From: Candidatus Abyssobacteria bacterium SURF_5
GTDB lineage: Bacteria; Abyssobacteria; SURF-5
Direction: 5' to 3'
Length of the DNA: 27,954 nucleotides
Assembly: GCA_003598085.1 (NCBI GenBank)
Contig: QZKU01000014.1
Coordinates: forward strand, 1 to 27,954
The stretch's first letter is position 1; every line of letters starts with the position of its first letter. Shown piece after piece: positions 1 through 7,517 of the stretch. The notes under the pieces are model-generated. The model saw nothing but the letters and a program-made list of their open reading frames with translations. It had not been told where the DNA came from and ran no database searches. Made by a program: the position numbers and the translations under genes.

Positions 1-1
1 T

Positions 2-613
2 CCGATTGCCGAATTCGCTTATGATCTGAATGGGAACCTCACGAGTCGAACCACCGCCGCGGGAACCACCGCGATGGAATACGACTACGAGAACCGGCTT
101 GTCCGGATCACGTACCCGAGTAACAGCGGAACCACGGAATTCGTGTACGACGCATTGGGACGGAGACTGAAGACCACCGAGAAGGACGGACTCGGCCAGA
201 TAACCGGCGAGATGCATTATGCGTACGACGGGCTCGATCTTATCGCCGAGCTTGACGCCAGCGATTCACTGATTGCCGGCTTCACGCACGGGCCGGAAAT
301 TGATGATCCGCTGATCGCGCGGTATGATGGCGCTGATTACCTGTATCTGAAGAATCATCAGGGGAGCGTAACCGAGCTGATCACCTTCAACGGCGCGATT
401 GCCAAAAGCTACCGGTACGATGCCTTCGGCAACATCAAGCAGGAGACCACGCGCCGCGCGTGGCTTCACCTACACCTCGCGCGAGCGCCATGCCCGCTCC
501 GGCCTCTACTACTACCGCGCCCGCTGGTACTCGCCCGACCTGGGCCGCTTCATCACCACCGACCCCATCGGTTATCTCGGGGGCGTGAATTTGTATGCGT
601 ACGTGGAAAATGA
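2..613 (+). CDS. RHS/YD-repeat protein, C-terminal core fragment (left edge cut, frameshifted)
   Basis: The frame is open from the left edge, so the ATG at 74 is internal and the true start lies outside the window. The visible product carries YD-repeat signatures (AYDLNGNLTSR, YDYENRL, FVYDALGRRLK) and then the RHS-associated core segment (YLKNHQGSVTELI, SYRYDAFGNIKQET). RHS proteins form a large beta-cocoon shell that encloses a variable C-terminal toxin. At about 455-470 the reading slips: the expected continuation (GFTYTSRE, GLYYYRARWYSPDLGRF) is in the +1 frame, so the last ~48 codons of this frame are out-of-frame nonsense ending at 613. Rejoining the frames needs one surplus base removed or two restored. 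Family assignment is firm. Whether the gene is dead, mis-sequenced or expressed in two pieces is not resolved. Confidence 0.85.
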   Translation, partial: PIAEFAYDLNGNLTSRTTAAGTTAMEYDYENRLVRITYPSNSGTTEFVYDALGRRLKTTEKDGLGQITGEMHYAYDGLDLIAELDASDSLIAGFTHGPEIDDPLIARYDGADYLYLKNHQGSVTELITFNGAIAKSYRYDAFGNIKQETTRRAWLHLHLARAPCPLRPLLLPRPLVLARPGPLHHHRPHRLSRGREFVCVRGK

Positions 614-1052
614 TCCGGTGAATTGGAATGATCCGTTAGGACTTTCCGGAATCGCGAGATTAACTCCCGGTACTGGAGGATTAGTGGCTCCGGCGGCTCC
701 CCCAGGTGTCAATGTCGAGGAAAACCTAATCGAAGCAGGAAGCAACGGAATCTCCTTTTGGATTAATCACGTCAAGAAAGGGGGAAAATGGGATTATAAA
801 CAGTTAGGCTTTGAGAAATATGAAAATTTCGGTAACTATAACTATGGATTTACAGGAAAACAATTTTGGCCAGAAGGTTTATTGCTCAGAGCTGCTGGCT
901 TTGTCCAGGAAGAGAGCGATCCTGCGTGGGGGCACTGGTGGGGAGGACCTCCTTACGGTGATGATCCCAAGGATCAATTATATATTCAACTAGGTATAAT
1001 CGACTATGAGAGAAGAAAAAATTGTCCCGAAGGCGATAAAGAAGAGGATTAA
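399..1052 (+). CDS. RHS core end plus C-terminal polymorphic toxin (type 44-like)
   Basis: This frame continues the RHS core after the frameshift. Real homology begins near 465 (GFTYTSRE), followed by GLYYYRARWYSPDLGRFITT, DPIGYLGG, NLYAYVENDPVNWNDPLGL, the usual end of an RHS core before the toxin. The first ~22 codons (from 399) are the shadow of the other frame. After DPLGL comes a ~140-residue variable tail containing WINHVKKGGKWDYKQ, NFGNYNYGFTGKQF, LLLRAAGFVQEE and PYGDDPKDQLYIQLGI. This pattern matches my recollection of the polymorphic toxin type 44 (Ntox44) family; no search was run and I assert no catalytic residues. The tail is visibly more AT-rich than the core, typical of an exchanged toxin module. 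The next gene starts 3 bases after the stop, the usual place for an immunity gene. Confidence 0.75.
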   Translation: MPKATGTMPSATSSRRPRAARGFTYTSRERHARSGLYYYRARWYSPDLGRFITTDPIGYLGGVNLYAYVENDPVNWNDPLGLSGIARLTPGTGGLVAPAAPPGVNVEENLIEAGSNGISFWINHVKKGGKWDYKQLGFEKYENFGNYNYGFTGKQFWPEGLLLRAAGFVQEESDPAWGHWWGGPPYGDDPKDQLYIQLGIIDYERRKNCPEGDKEED

Positions 1053-1055
1053 AGT

Positions 1056-1496
1056 TTGAAGCACAAGATAATTTACACCGCACTGGCTGCTCTTGTCCTT
1101 GCTGGGTTTTTGATCTTTATGTTTCTCGCAGGCATTTTACATGCACCCGTGCGAGTAGAAGAGATCGAGCGAGTTTCCTCCCCAGACATAGCGCCGCATA
1201 TGATTGTTGACGCCGTAATAACGCAATCAGATGCGGGCGCGACGACTTCTTTTGTTTATCACGTTTTCCTAGTGCCTAAGGGGCATGTGCCGGAGAAAGA
1301 AGATGAAGTTTTCACGGCTGACAAAGTCCGGGATTTAAGAGTAACATGGAGGGAACCACGATTTCTGGAGATACGGTACGAACGGGCTAGGATATTTTAT
1401 TTTAGAAATTTTTGGACAAGGAAAAAGATGTTAAGTTACGTGGTTGAGATACGATTGGTTCCTCAAAATGAATCATTTTCATTAGGCTATCCCTGA
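1056..1496 (+). CDS. Putative immunity protein, single-pass membrane anchored
   Basis: This 146-residue protein starts with TTG at 1056. The start is supported by an AGAGG ribosome-binding site at 1043-1047, inside the end of the toxin gene, 8 bases upstream. An N-terminal hydrophobic segment (about residues 6-28, ALAALVLAGFLIFMFLAGIL) acts as a membrane anchor or uncleaved signal. The rest looks like a small beta-rich domain with the motif DAGATTSFVYHVFLVPKG, then VRDLRVTW and LEIRYERARIF. I recall similar small bacterial hypothetical proteins with a GATTSF motif but cannot name the family with certainty. The immunity role is inferred from position: it directly follows a polymorphic toxin, is likely translationally coupled, and shares its AT-rich composition. 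No biochemical function is visible. Confidence 0.65.
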   Translation: MKHKIIYTALAALVLAGFLIFMFLAGILHAPVRVEEIERVSSPDIAPHMIVDAVITQSDAGATTSFVYHVFLVPKGHVPEKEDEVFTADKVRDLRVTWREPRFLEIRYERARIFYFRNFWTRKKMLSYVVEIRLVPQNESFSLGYP

Positions 1497-1593
1497 ACTT
1501 GAAAGAAAACAATACCTTAAGTCCTACATCCAGTTAACTGAAAATGAGACATTCGATTTCTTTCGTAGCTTAATAAGCTCCACTCTTGAGTAA
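1486..1593 (+). pseudogene. Short orphan reading-frame remnant after the immunity gene
   Basis: One base out of frame with the end of the immunity gene, a 35-codon stretch reads AIPELERKQYLKSYIQLTEN and then ETFDFFRSLISSTLE before a TAA at 1591-1593. It has no start codon and an in-frame stop immediately upstream. The amino-acid pattern (amphipathic, charged, no low complexity) looks like the C-terminus of a real protein. It could be the frameshifted tail of the preceding gene or the remains of another immunity gene. It is short enough to be chance. Confidence 0.25.
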
Positions 1594-1685
1594 GAGCGAG
1601 AATTATCCGCACAATTGGAAGCGGCAATCTACTTCACAAAGATTACACGAAATCTATATATCGTTTTTGGATACATCCCTTAGGC
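1497..1685. other. AT-rich spacer between toxin module and RHS remnant
   Basis: This spacer is markedly AT-rich compared with the flanking RHS sequence. Apart from the short reading-frame remnant ending at 1593 I see no gene, hairpin terminator or repeat. The similarity to the RHS core starts abruptly at 1686, so this probably marks the boundary of an exchanged cassette. Confidence 0.4.
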
Positions 1686-1926
1686 ATTGACGACCCGCTG
1701 ATCGCGCGGTATGATGGCGCCGATTACCTGTATCTGAAGAATCATCAGGGGAGCGTCACCGAGCTGATCACCTTCAACGGCGCGATTATGAAAAGCTACC
1801 GCTACGATGCCTTCGGCAACATCAAGCAGGAGACCGGGCCGACCACGCGCCGCGCGTGGCTTCACCTACACCTCGCGTGAGCGACATCCCCGCTCCGGCC
1901 TCTATTACTACCGCCCCGGGTGCTGA
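1686..1926 (+). pseudogene. Truncated second copy of the RHS core segment
   Basis: Bases 1686-1914 repeat 299-518 with only scattered substitutions and one 9-base insertion (GGGCCGACC, in the GACC-flanked spot after KQE). Translation gives DDPLIARYDGADYLYLKNHQ, GSVTELI, SYRYDAFGNIKQETGPTTRR, then, in the +1 frame, GFTYTSRERHPRSGLYYYRPGC and a TGA at 1924-1926. The copy has no start, breaks off before the RHS end motif (DPLGL), and carries the same frameshift as the first copy. This is what RHS loci leave behind when a toxin cassette is inserted or displaced: an orphan core fragment downstream. It is certainly not a working gene alone. Confidence 0.85.
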
Positions 1927-1975
1927 GTCACCTCATTCCTCACTCCCCTATTTCAGACAATATCGACCGCCACTA

Positions 1976-2004
1976 TTGACCACCTCTTATGCAAGACATA
2001 TAAT
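1976..2004 (+). promoter_or_regulatory. Sigma70-type promoter for the HpaB-family gene
   Basis: The -35 box TTGACC (1976-1981) and -10 box TATAAT (1999-2004) are separated by exactly 17 bases. Transcription would start near 2011, leaving a leader of about 56 bases before the gene at 2067, which has a strong AGGAGG site at 2053-2058. The promoter lies just after the RHS remnant and separates the accessory region from the chromosomal genes. Confidence 0.75.
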
Positions 2005-2066
2005 AAGGCGTCTCACTACCGGAACGATGCGGCTCATTTTAGCAAGACCGAGAGGAGGCCAGACCC

Positions 2067-3503
2067 ATGGCGTTAAGAACTGCGGAGCAATATCGACAGA
2101 GTCTAAGGGACGGGCGGCGGGTGTTCATCCTCGGCGAGAAGGTCGAGGACGTAACCAAGCACCGGCTTCTCAAGATAGCGACCGAGACGGTCGCACAGGA
2201 TTTTGTCCTGACCGAGAGCGAGGACCCGGAGGTCAGGAACCTGTTTGTCGCAAAGGATGAGGAGACCGGCGAGGATATCAGCCGCTTCTTCACGACCCCC
2301 AAGGGATTTGACGATCTCGAGAAGCGCAGCCAGATGATCGCGCAGTCGATCCGGCTGACGGGGGGATTGCCGTTCGGAAAAGACGTCGGCACCGACTGCC
2401 TCAATGCGGTCATGACGGTCGCCGACCAGATGGGCAAAGAGGAGTACAAGGAGAACGCGAAGAATTATCTTCGCCATCTGAAGAAGAACGATCTCGCGAT
2501 GTGCGGAGCGATCACCGATGCGAAGGGAGACCGCAGCAAACCGCCGACAAAGCAGAAACATCCCGACTATTACACGCATGTGGTCGAAAAGAAGAAGGAC
2601 GGCATCGTCGTTTCCGGCTGCAAGTTGCACATTACAAGCGCGCCGGTCGCAAACGAAATCATTGTCACGCCTACCCGCCAGATGCGCGAGGACGAGGCAG
2701 ATTATGCTCTTGCTTTCGCCATTCCCGCAAACGCTGAAGGCGTCACCATGATTTGCCGGCCCGGTCGCGCCGAGCGCAGCCCGCTGGAGTTTCCGTCCGA
2801 CGTTCCCGTGCGCGGCCTCTCCGAGGCGATGATCGTGTTCGACAAGGTTTTTGTGCCGTGGGAGCGCGTCTTCATGTGCGGCGAATGGCAGTTCTCGATG
2901 CTGCTCGCGTACACGTTCGCCACGTTCCACCGGTTCACCGCGATCAGCTACAAGATTCCGATTGTGGAACTGATGGCCGGCGTCGGCATCGCCATGGCCG
3001 AGGCAAACGGAATAGAGCGCGTGGGCCATATCCGCGGGAAGCTCTCCGAGCTGGCCGCCTACGTCGAGACTTTGAAGGCGCTCACCAAGGCGGCCGCAAA
3101 AGACCCGGTCATGCATGGCGACATCGCGGTGCCGAACCCGCTGATTTGCAACATGGCGAAACTGCATTTCGCATCGAATTATCATCACGTCATCAAGCTG
3201 ATCCAGGATATCAGCGGCGGCATCATCACGACCGCGCCGACCTATAAGGATTGGACGAATCCTGAGATTCACGAGTACCTGGAGCACTATCTGGGCGGCT
3301 CAGAAAAATTCACGACCGAGCAGCGGCTGCGGTTGATCGAGCTTGCGCATCGAATGGTCGCGTCCGCCGAGCACGGGCACATGGAAGTCACCACGGTCCA
3401 TGCCGAAGGCTCAATGGAAGCCCAGAAAATGATGATTCTGTACGAGTCGCCGCTGGCGGAGTACTCGGCAATGGCAAAGCGCGCGGCGGGCATCGAGGGG
3501 TAG
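2067..3503 (+). CDS. 4-hydroxyphenylacetate 3-hydroxylase / 4-hydroxybutyryl-CoA dehydratase family protein
   Basis: This 478-residue flavoprotein-fold enzyme has the expected family length (about 480-500). Family landmarks include GDRSKPP, HVVEKKKDGIVVSG, HITSAPVANEIIVTP, VPWERVFM and a C-terminal EHGHMEVTTVHAEGSMEAQK. The superfamily contains HpaB (FADH2-dependent hydroxylase) and AbfD (FAD plus [4Fe-4S] dehydratase / vinylacetyl-CoA isomerase). As I recall them, the AbfD ligands are Cys99, Cys103, His292 and Cys299. Aligning FHRFTAISYK with that region, His288 and Lys296 are kept but the Cys299 position is Tyr295. Around FGKDVGTD the two N-terminal cysteines are also absent (nearest is Cys111). 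It therefore probably lacks the iron-sulfur cluster, and neither classical activity should be assumed. The start is fixed by AGGAGG 8 bases upstream. It appears monocistronic. Confidence 0.8.
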   Translation: MALRTAEQYRQSLRDGRRVFILGEKVEDVTKHRLLKIATETVAQDFVLTESEDPEVRNLFVAKDEETGEDISRFFTTPKGFDDLEKRSQMIAQSIRLTGGLPFGKDVGTDCLNAVMTVADQMGKEEYKENAKNYLRHLKKNDLAMCGAITDAKGDRSKPPTKQKHPDYYTHVVEKKKDGIVVSGCKLHITSAPVANEIIVTPTRQMREDEADYALAFAIPANAEGVTMICRPGRAERSPLEFPSDVPVRGLSEAMIVFDKVFVPWERVFMCGEWQFSMLLAYTFATFHRFTAISYKIPIVELMAGVGIAMAEANGIERVGHIRGKLSELAAYVETLKALTKAAAKDPVMHGDIAVPNPLICNMAKLHFASNYHHVIKLIQDISGGIITTAPTYKDWTNPEIHEYLEHYLGGSEKFTTEQRLRLIELAHRMVASAEHGHMEVTTVHAEGSMEAQKMMILYESPLAEYSAMAKRAAGIEG

Positions 3504-3611
3504 ATTTCAGACTCGAACCTTGACATTCAGATTCTCAAGGCGCCGTAGCGTTTGCTCCCCGATTGCTCTTTGTTTCGCGAGGCAACAAGGGGTTGATGTT
3601 GTGAGACAAAG

Positions 3612-4925
3612 ATGATATTCGGCTTTGAATTGACCGTCATCAGCATAATGCTGGTGTTTAACGCCATATTCGCGGCTTACGAGATGGCGCTTGCATCCGT
3701 GTCGCGGTCGCGCTTGACGGCTCTCCTTCAGGAGAAAAGGAAAGGCGCCCGTGCGGCCGTCTTCATGAAAGACCGCCTGGAGGCAAGCCTGGCCGTTGTT
3801 CAGGTCGGGATCACTCTGGCCGGAGTCATCGCGGCTGCAGCGGGAGGGGCAGGCGTTGAGGAAGTGCTGGCTCCTTATCTGGAGCGTACTCTCGATGTCT
3901 CCGAACGCTTGGCCGAGATACTGGCGCTTGCATGCCTCGCAATCCCATTAAGCAGCTTCACGATTGTCTTTGCCGAACTTGTTCCGAAAGTTTTTGCTCT
4001 CCAGAATAAAGAACTCGTGTGCCTGAAGCTTTCCCCATTCATGAAAGTCTTCTGGCTCATTTTTTATCCCGTCATTTTCGTCTTTGAGTTCGTCGTAAAG
4101 AAAGTCGCCAGCTTGGGTTCTCCGGCGTTGAAAAGCCAGCGAGAGATGAGGGAACACGGTCTTCATGAAATCAGGGCGGCCGTCACCCTGGCGCGCAGTC
4201 TGAGCCTTATCGGCGCACGCGAGGAAAAAATCGTCCTGTCGGCGGCCCAGCTCTCGATGCGTCCGGTCTCGAATGCGGCAATCCCGGCTTCGGAGATATC
4301 CATGCTCGCTTTAACCTCCACGTTGAACGAGGCATTTATTAAAGCGCATCTCGACATGCACACGCGTTTTCCCGTGTCTGAAGCGGAAGACGACCCTCAG
4401 ACCATAGTCGGTTATGTAAATTTCAAGGATATCGCCAATGCAATAAGGATGAACCCTTCGGATCCCACCGTCCGCGGAATCGCGCGGCCTATTGCAAGAT
4501 TCAATGAGAATGTGCCTCTCTCACAGGCGCTCGAACATCTGATTCGCGAAAAAAATCATATCGCTCTTGTTGTGTCAAACGAGAATAAAGTCACCGGTCT
4601 CGTCACTCTCGAGGACATCATGGAGGAACTGGTGGGTGAAATTGAGGATGAATATGACCGGATGCCCTCCTACATTCATCCCTACAGTTCCGGTCTCATC
4701 GCGGGAGGCGGCGCTTCGATGGACGCGATTATGGACAAGCTTGGCAAACAGCCGCAACCGGTCCCTCAAGTAAAGCGCAGCCCGAATCTGCACGAATGGT
4801 GCGTGCAGAAACTCGAGCGCCTGCCGAAAGGCGGAGACGTCATTGAAGGCGAGGGTCTCAGGGTTTCAGTTCGAAAGATGCGCCGCAGAAAGGTATCTGA
4901 AGCGACTGTGAACCAGATCGATTGA
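3612..4925 (+). CDS. CNNM/CBS-domain membrane protein (CorB/CorC, TlyC-like family)
   Basis: This 437-residue protein has the standard architecture of the family. The N-terminal CNNM transmembrane domain covers about residues 5-165, with hydrophobic segments near 5-27, 61-80, 103-122 and 143-162 and the conserved FAELVPK at 120-126. A CBS-domain pair follows (about 215-340; IVGYVNFKDI, HIALVVSNENKVTGLVTLED, ending IMEELVGEIEDEYD), then a C-terminal CorC/HlyC transport-associated domain (about 355-430; GLIAGGGASMDAIMDKLG, GDVIEGEGLRVSVRKM). Relatives are linked to Mg2+ or Co2+ transport and resistance; the older name hemolysin C is misleading. CBS pairs usually bind adenine nucleotides and gate such transporters. 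A TTGACA box lies upstream at 3520 but no good -10 follows, so I call no promoter. No clear Shine-Dalgarno precedes the ATG. Confidence 0.88.
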   Translation: MIFGFELTVISIMLVFNAIFAAYEMALASVSRSRLTALLQEKRKGARAAVFMKDRLEASLAVVQVGITLAGVIAAAAGGAGVEEVLAPYLERTLDVSERLAEILALACLAIPLSSFTIVFAELVPKVFALQNKELVCLKLSPFMKVFWLIFYPVIFVFEFVVKKVASLGSPALKSQREMREHGLHEIRAAVTLARSLSLIGAREEKIVLSAAQLSMRPVSNAAIPASEISMLALTSTLNEAFIKAHLDMHTRFPVSEAEDDPQTIVGYVNFKDIANAIRMNPSDPTVRGIARPIARFNENVPLSQALEHLIREKNHIALVVSNENKVTGLVTLEDIMEELVGEIEDEYDRMPSYIHPYSSGLIAGGGASMDAIMDKLGKQPQPVPQVKRSPNLHEWCVQKLERLPKGGDVIEGEGLRVSVRKMRRRKVSEATVNQID

Positions 4926-5059
4926 AGTGAATTCGGTCAGCCCTTGAAACGCCTTATCCCACCCCACTTGCGCTCTTCTCATTTCTCAATTCTGCGATGT
5001 CGCGACAAATCCTCCCCGTTGACCCCATACATTTTCCCACTTTGAATGCATAATTAAGC

Positions 5060-6004
5060 ATGGTGCGAAGAGCGAAGATCGTGATTATCGGCGCGGGCGC
5101 GGTCGGTTCGACGTTCGCCTACACCTTGGTGCGAGTCGGCCTGTTCGGCGAGATCGTTTTGGTTGACGCGAATCGAGAGCGCGCCGAGGGCGAAGCGATG
5201 GACCTTAATCACGGCCTGTTCTTCGCCCCGCACGTCGAGATTCGATCCGGCGATTACGCCGACTGCGCCGATGCCGCAATTGTCGCGATCACGGCCGGAG
5301 CGAAGCAGAAGCCGGGCGAGTCGCGGCTCGACCTCGTGCAGAGGAACACCGAAATCTGCAAGCAGATCGTTGCCAACATCCTCAAGTATACCCGCGACGC
5401 GATCCTCCTGATGGTCACAAACCCGGTGGATATCCTCACGTATGTGGCGCATAAGGTTTCGGGCCTGCCGGCAAATCGGGTGATCGGGTCGGGCACCGTG
5501 CTCGATAGCGCGCGCTTCCGCTATATGTTGAGCGAACATTGCAACATTGACCCGCGCAACGTGCACGCATACGTCCTCGGCGAGCATGGCGACAGCGAGG
5601 TGGCCGCATGGAGCCTCACCCACATCGGCGGAATCCCGATCCTTCAGTTCTGTTCCGCCTGCGAGATCAACTGCTCGGTCGAAGAGCGGAAACGCATCTC
5701 GGATGCCGTCCGCGATTCGGCCTACCATATTATCGAGTACAAGGGCGCCACAAATTTCGCCGTCAGCCTTGCGCTCGACAATATCGTCGGCGCGATCGTC
5801 CGAGATTCAAACAGTGTTTTGACCGTTTCGATACCGCTGGAGGGACAATTCGGACTGTCGAACGTCGCACTGAGCGTGCCGGCGGTAATCAATCAAAACG
5901 GTGTCAGCCGCATCCTGCAGGCTACCCTCTCCGAGGACGAACTCAAAGGACTGGAGAGATCGGCGGCAGCCTTAAAGAACGTCATCAGCCAGCTCAGTAT
6001 CTAA
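5060..6004 (+). CDS. ldh: L-lactate dehydrogenase
   Basis: This 314-residue enzyme catalyses NADH-dependent pyruvate/L-lactate interconversion in the cytoplasm. It has the Rossmann loop GAGAVGS (11-17) and the acidic cofactor-binding Asp in VLVDAN. The mobile loop AKQKPGESR has Gln83, the position that separates lactate from malate dehydrogenases (Arg in MDH), and Arg89. Also visible are NPVDILTYV (121-129), substrate-binding Arg152 with Asp149 in TVLDSARFR, and the catalytic His176 in LGEHGDSE. DLNHG and the C-terminal half are typical. The Gln in the loop is the reason to prefer LDH over MDH. No neighbouring gene suggests a pathway; it fits fermentative pyruvate disposal. The ATG at 5060 is preceded by AT-rich sequence without a strong ribosome-binding site. 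Confidence 0.93.
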   Translation: MVRRAKIVIIGAGAVGSTFAYTLVRVGLFGEIVLVDANRERAEGEAMDLNHGLFFAPHVEIRSGDYADCADAAIVAITAGAKQKPGESRLDLVQRNTEICKQIVANILKYTRDAILLMVTNPVDILTYVAHKVSGLPANRVIGSGTVLDSARFRYMLSEHCNIDPRNVHAYVLGEHGDSEVAAWSLTHIGGIPILQFCSACEINCSVEERKRISDAVRDSAYHIIEYKGATNFAVSLALDNIVGAIVRDSNSVLTVSIPLEGQFGLSNVALSVPAVINQNGVSRILQATLSEDELKGLERSAAALKNVISQLSI

Positions 6005-6123
6005 AATACTCTGGCCGGGACTTCCCGCTTTCCCGCGCAAGAAACCACAGCGCAATCGGCGATGTTGACCGGCGACTTAAATTCCGGCGGATCTACCATT
6101 AACTTTTTTTCTCTTCAGAATAT

Positions 6124-6137
6124 CCTGCGGTCGCAGG
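6124..6137. repeat. Short inverted repeat upstream of the coiled-coil/ATPase operon
   Basis: The sequence CCTGCGGTCGCAGG has perfect 6-base arms around two central bases. It lies 16 bases upstream of the -35 box at 6154. It is not followed by a T run, so it is not a standard terminator for ldh. An operator for a dimeric regulator is possible but unsupported by a second copy. Confidence 0.3.
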
Positions 6138-6153
6138 GCCCTCGCGAAAGTTT

Positions 6154-6182
6154 TTGACTTTTCAATTTTGCTGCTGTATAAT
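6154..6182 (+). promoter_or_regulatory. Sigma70-type promoter for the coiled-coil/MinD-like operon
   Basis: The -35 TTGACT (6154-6159) and perfect -10 TATAAT (6177-6182) are separated by 17 bases. Predicted transcription start is near 6189, giving a leader of about 65 bases to the ATG at 6256. A usable AGAGGA site lies just upstream of that ATG. Confidence 0.75.
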
Positions 6183-6255
6183 TTGCACAATAGGGGGACT
6201 TTTGAGAGGCGTGCCCCACAATATCCAGTAGCCGCATTCCAAGAGGACACTGCTC

Positions 6256-7512
6256 ATGGCGAAATTCCCCGTCAATCCCCTGAAGTGGTTCCAGAAAAAG
6301 GAAGCCGTTTCCCAAGCCTCGCCCCGTCCGCAGGCCTCCACCGCACGACCGGCGGCACAGCCGAAAAAAAGCGGCGGAATCTTCATGCATCTGATTACGC
6401 TTCAGAAAAACCTGCAATCCATCGAGCTTGCGCTCCAGCAGCAGATCGAGTGCAACTGGCTCCTGCAAAAGGCCAAGACAATCGTATCCGCCCTGAGGGG
6501 CGAGGCTGAAAAAGCGGAAGAAGAGGAGCTTGCGCAGGGCTCAGGCCAGGTGCTCGCATACCTCGACACAGTTCTCGATGGCAGACTCGATTTCGATGAA
6601 GAAGGAGTAAGCGTCATCAAAGATTTCGTGATCATTTTCAAAGATGCCCTCGGGGACGCCGCGCCGGGAATCCGCATGTTAAACGTCAATGAACTGGAGG
6701 AATGGAATGGCCGGTATCAACGCCTGATGGCCCGAATGAAGCCTGTGGAGGAAAATTCTGCTTCCGAGGTTGAGGGCCCACCTGGTTTCGACGAACAGCC
6801 GGTCTCCATTATCGAGATCGATAATATTTTTGAAACTGCCGGCCTTATCGACGGGCAACAGTATCCCGGAGCGAGTGAGGAACGGCAGGATGAGGCGGAG
6901 TTTTTAGGGACATCTGAGCAATCGGCCCCCCTCCGAATCGATCCAATACATGCGGACGAAAATCTGATAGAAGCCGATTCAGCCCCGTCCGTCGAAGAAA
7001 CTGAAGCCGTTCCACCCATTGAGTCAGAAACAGATGCGGAGGTCATACCTTTCAGGCCTCACGAAGCTGTTCCGCCCGTTGAAGAGCCGCCGGAAATAGA
7101 GATAGAAGTGATACCGATCGGGGCCGACGAAGCGAACATAAAAGATGTAATTATTCCCGATGCCGAAATGAAGAGCGCGCGCGAACTGTTGGAATCGGAT
7201 CAGCCGCCTCCTCCGCCCCCGCAACTCGATCCTCCAAAGAGGACCGCAGTGGAAAAAATCGGTGGGCCCGCCGGCAATGGGCAGAGTGGGGTGAAAACTC
7301 CCGTCCAGTTGGAAGAGGTCGAGCGGTTGAAAAGAAAACTGCTCCAACTCCACGAGAAGCAGGAGATTCTTTCGACGAAAATGAGCGGCATGCTTGGCGA
7401 TTTAAAGAAAGCGGTGCGGACGGATCAGAAGCCGCCGGCAGCCGTTTCAATTGAAAAGATGGATATCGATGAGCTTGAAGACCTCATTTTTATCGGCAGG
7501 GAAAAAGGATGA
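6256..7512 (+). CDS. Uncharacterised acidic coiled-coil protein, partner of the MinD-like ATPase
   Basis: I do not recognise this 418-residue protein. Three parts are visible. A basic, proline-rich N-terminus (1-40) leads into a helical domain (about 45-165; LQKNLQSIELALQQQIECN, a YLDTVLDGRLDFDEEG stretch, a second helix pair). A long acidic, proline-rich, probably disordered linker follows (about 165-320) with repeated EAVPPIE/EAVPPVEEPPEIE segments. A C-terminal coiled coil (about 345-390; VERLKRKLLQLHEKQEIL) ends in a short MDIDELEDLIFIGREKG tail. There are no cysteine clusters, no signal peptide and no membrane segment. Its 3' end abuts or overlaps the MinD-like ATPase gene, and a single promoter serves both. 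A role as an adaptor, localisation factor or effector for the ATPase is inference. Confidence 0.8.
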   Translation: MAKFPVNPLKWFQKKEAVSQASPRPQASTARPAAQPKKSGGIFMHLITLQKNLQSIELALQQQIECNWLLQKAKTIVSALRGEAEKAEEEELAQGSGQVLAYLDTVLDGRLDFDEEGVSVIKDFVIIFKDALGDAAPGIRMLNVNELEEWNGRYQRLMARMKPVEENSASEVEGPPGFDEQPVSIIEIDNIFETAGLIDGQQYPGASEERQDEAEFLGTSEQSAPLRIDPIHADENLIEADSAPSVEETEAVPPIESETDAEVIPFRPHEAVPPVEEPPEIEIEVIPIGADEANIKDVIIPDAEMKSARELLESDQPPPPPPQLDPPKRTAVEKIGGPAGNGQSGVKTPVQLEEVERLKRKLLQLHEKQEILSTKMSGMLGDLKKAVRTDQKPPAAVSIEKMDIDELEDLIFIGREKG

Positions 7513-7517
7513 CGAGA

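Noticed and set aside
2103-3287. 394-codon open frame on the minus strand
   Set aside because: It lies wholly opposite the HpaB-family gene, which has clear homology, promoter and ribosome-binding site. The antisense frame is an effect of GC-rich codon use.
3520-3551. Promoter for the CNNM gene (TTGACA at 3520)
   Set aside because: No acceptable -10 box at 16-18 bases; the nearest candidates match poorly.
5019-5054. Promoter for ldh (TTGACC at 5019)
   Set aside because: At 17 bases the -10 would be TTGAAT, lacking the key A; the better CATAAT is 24 bases away. Too weak to call.
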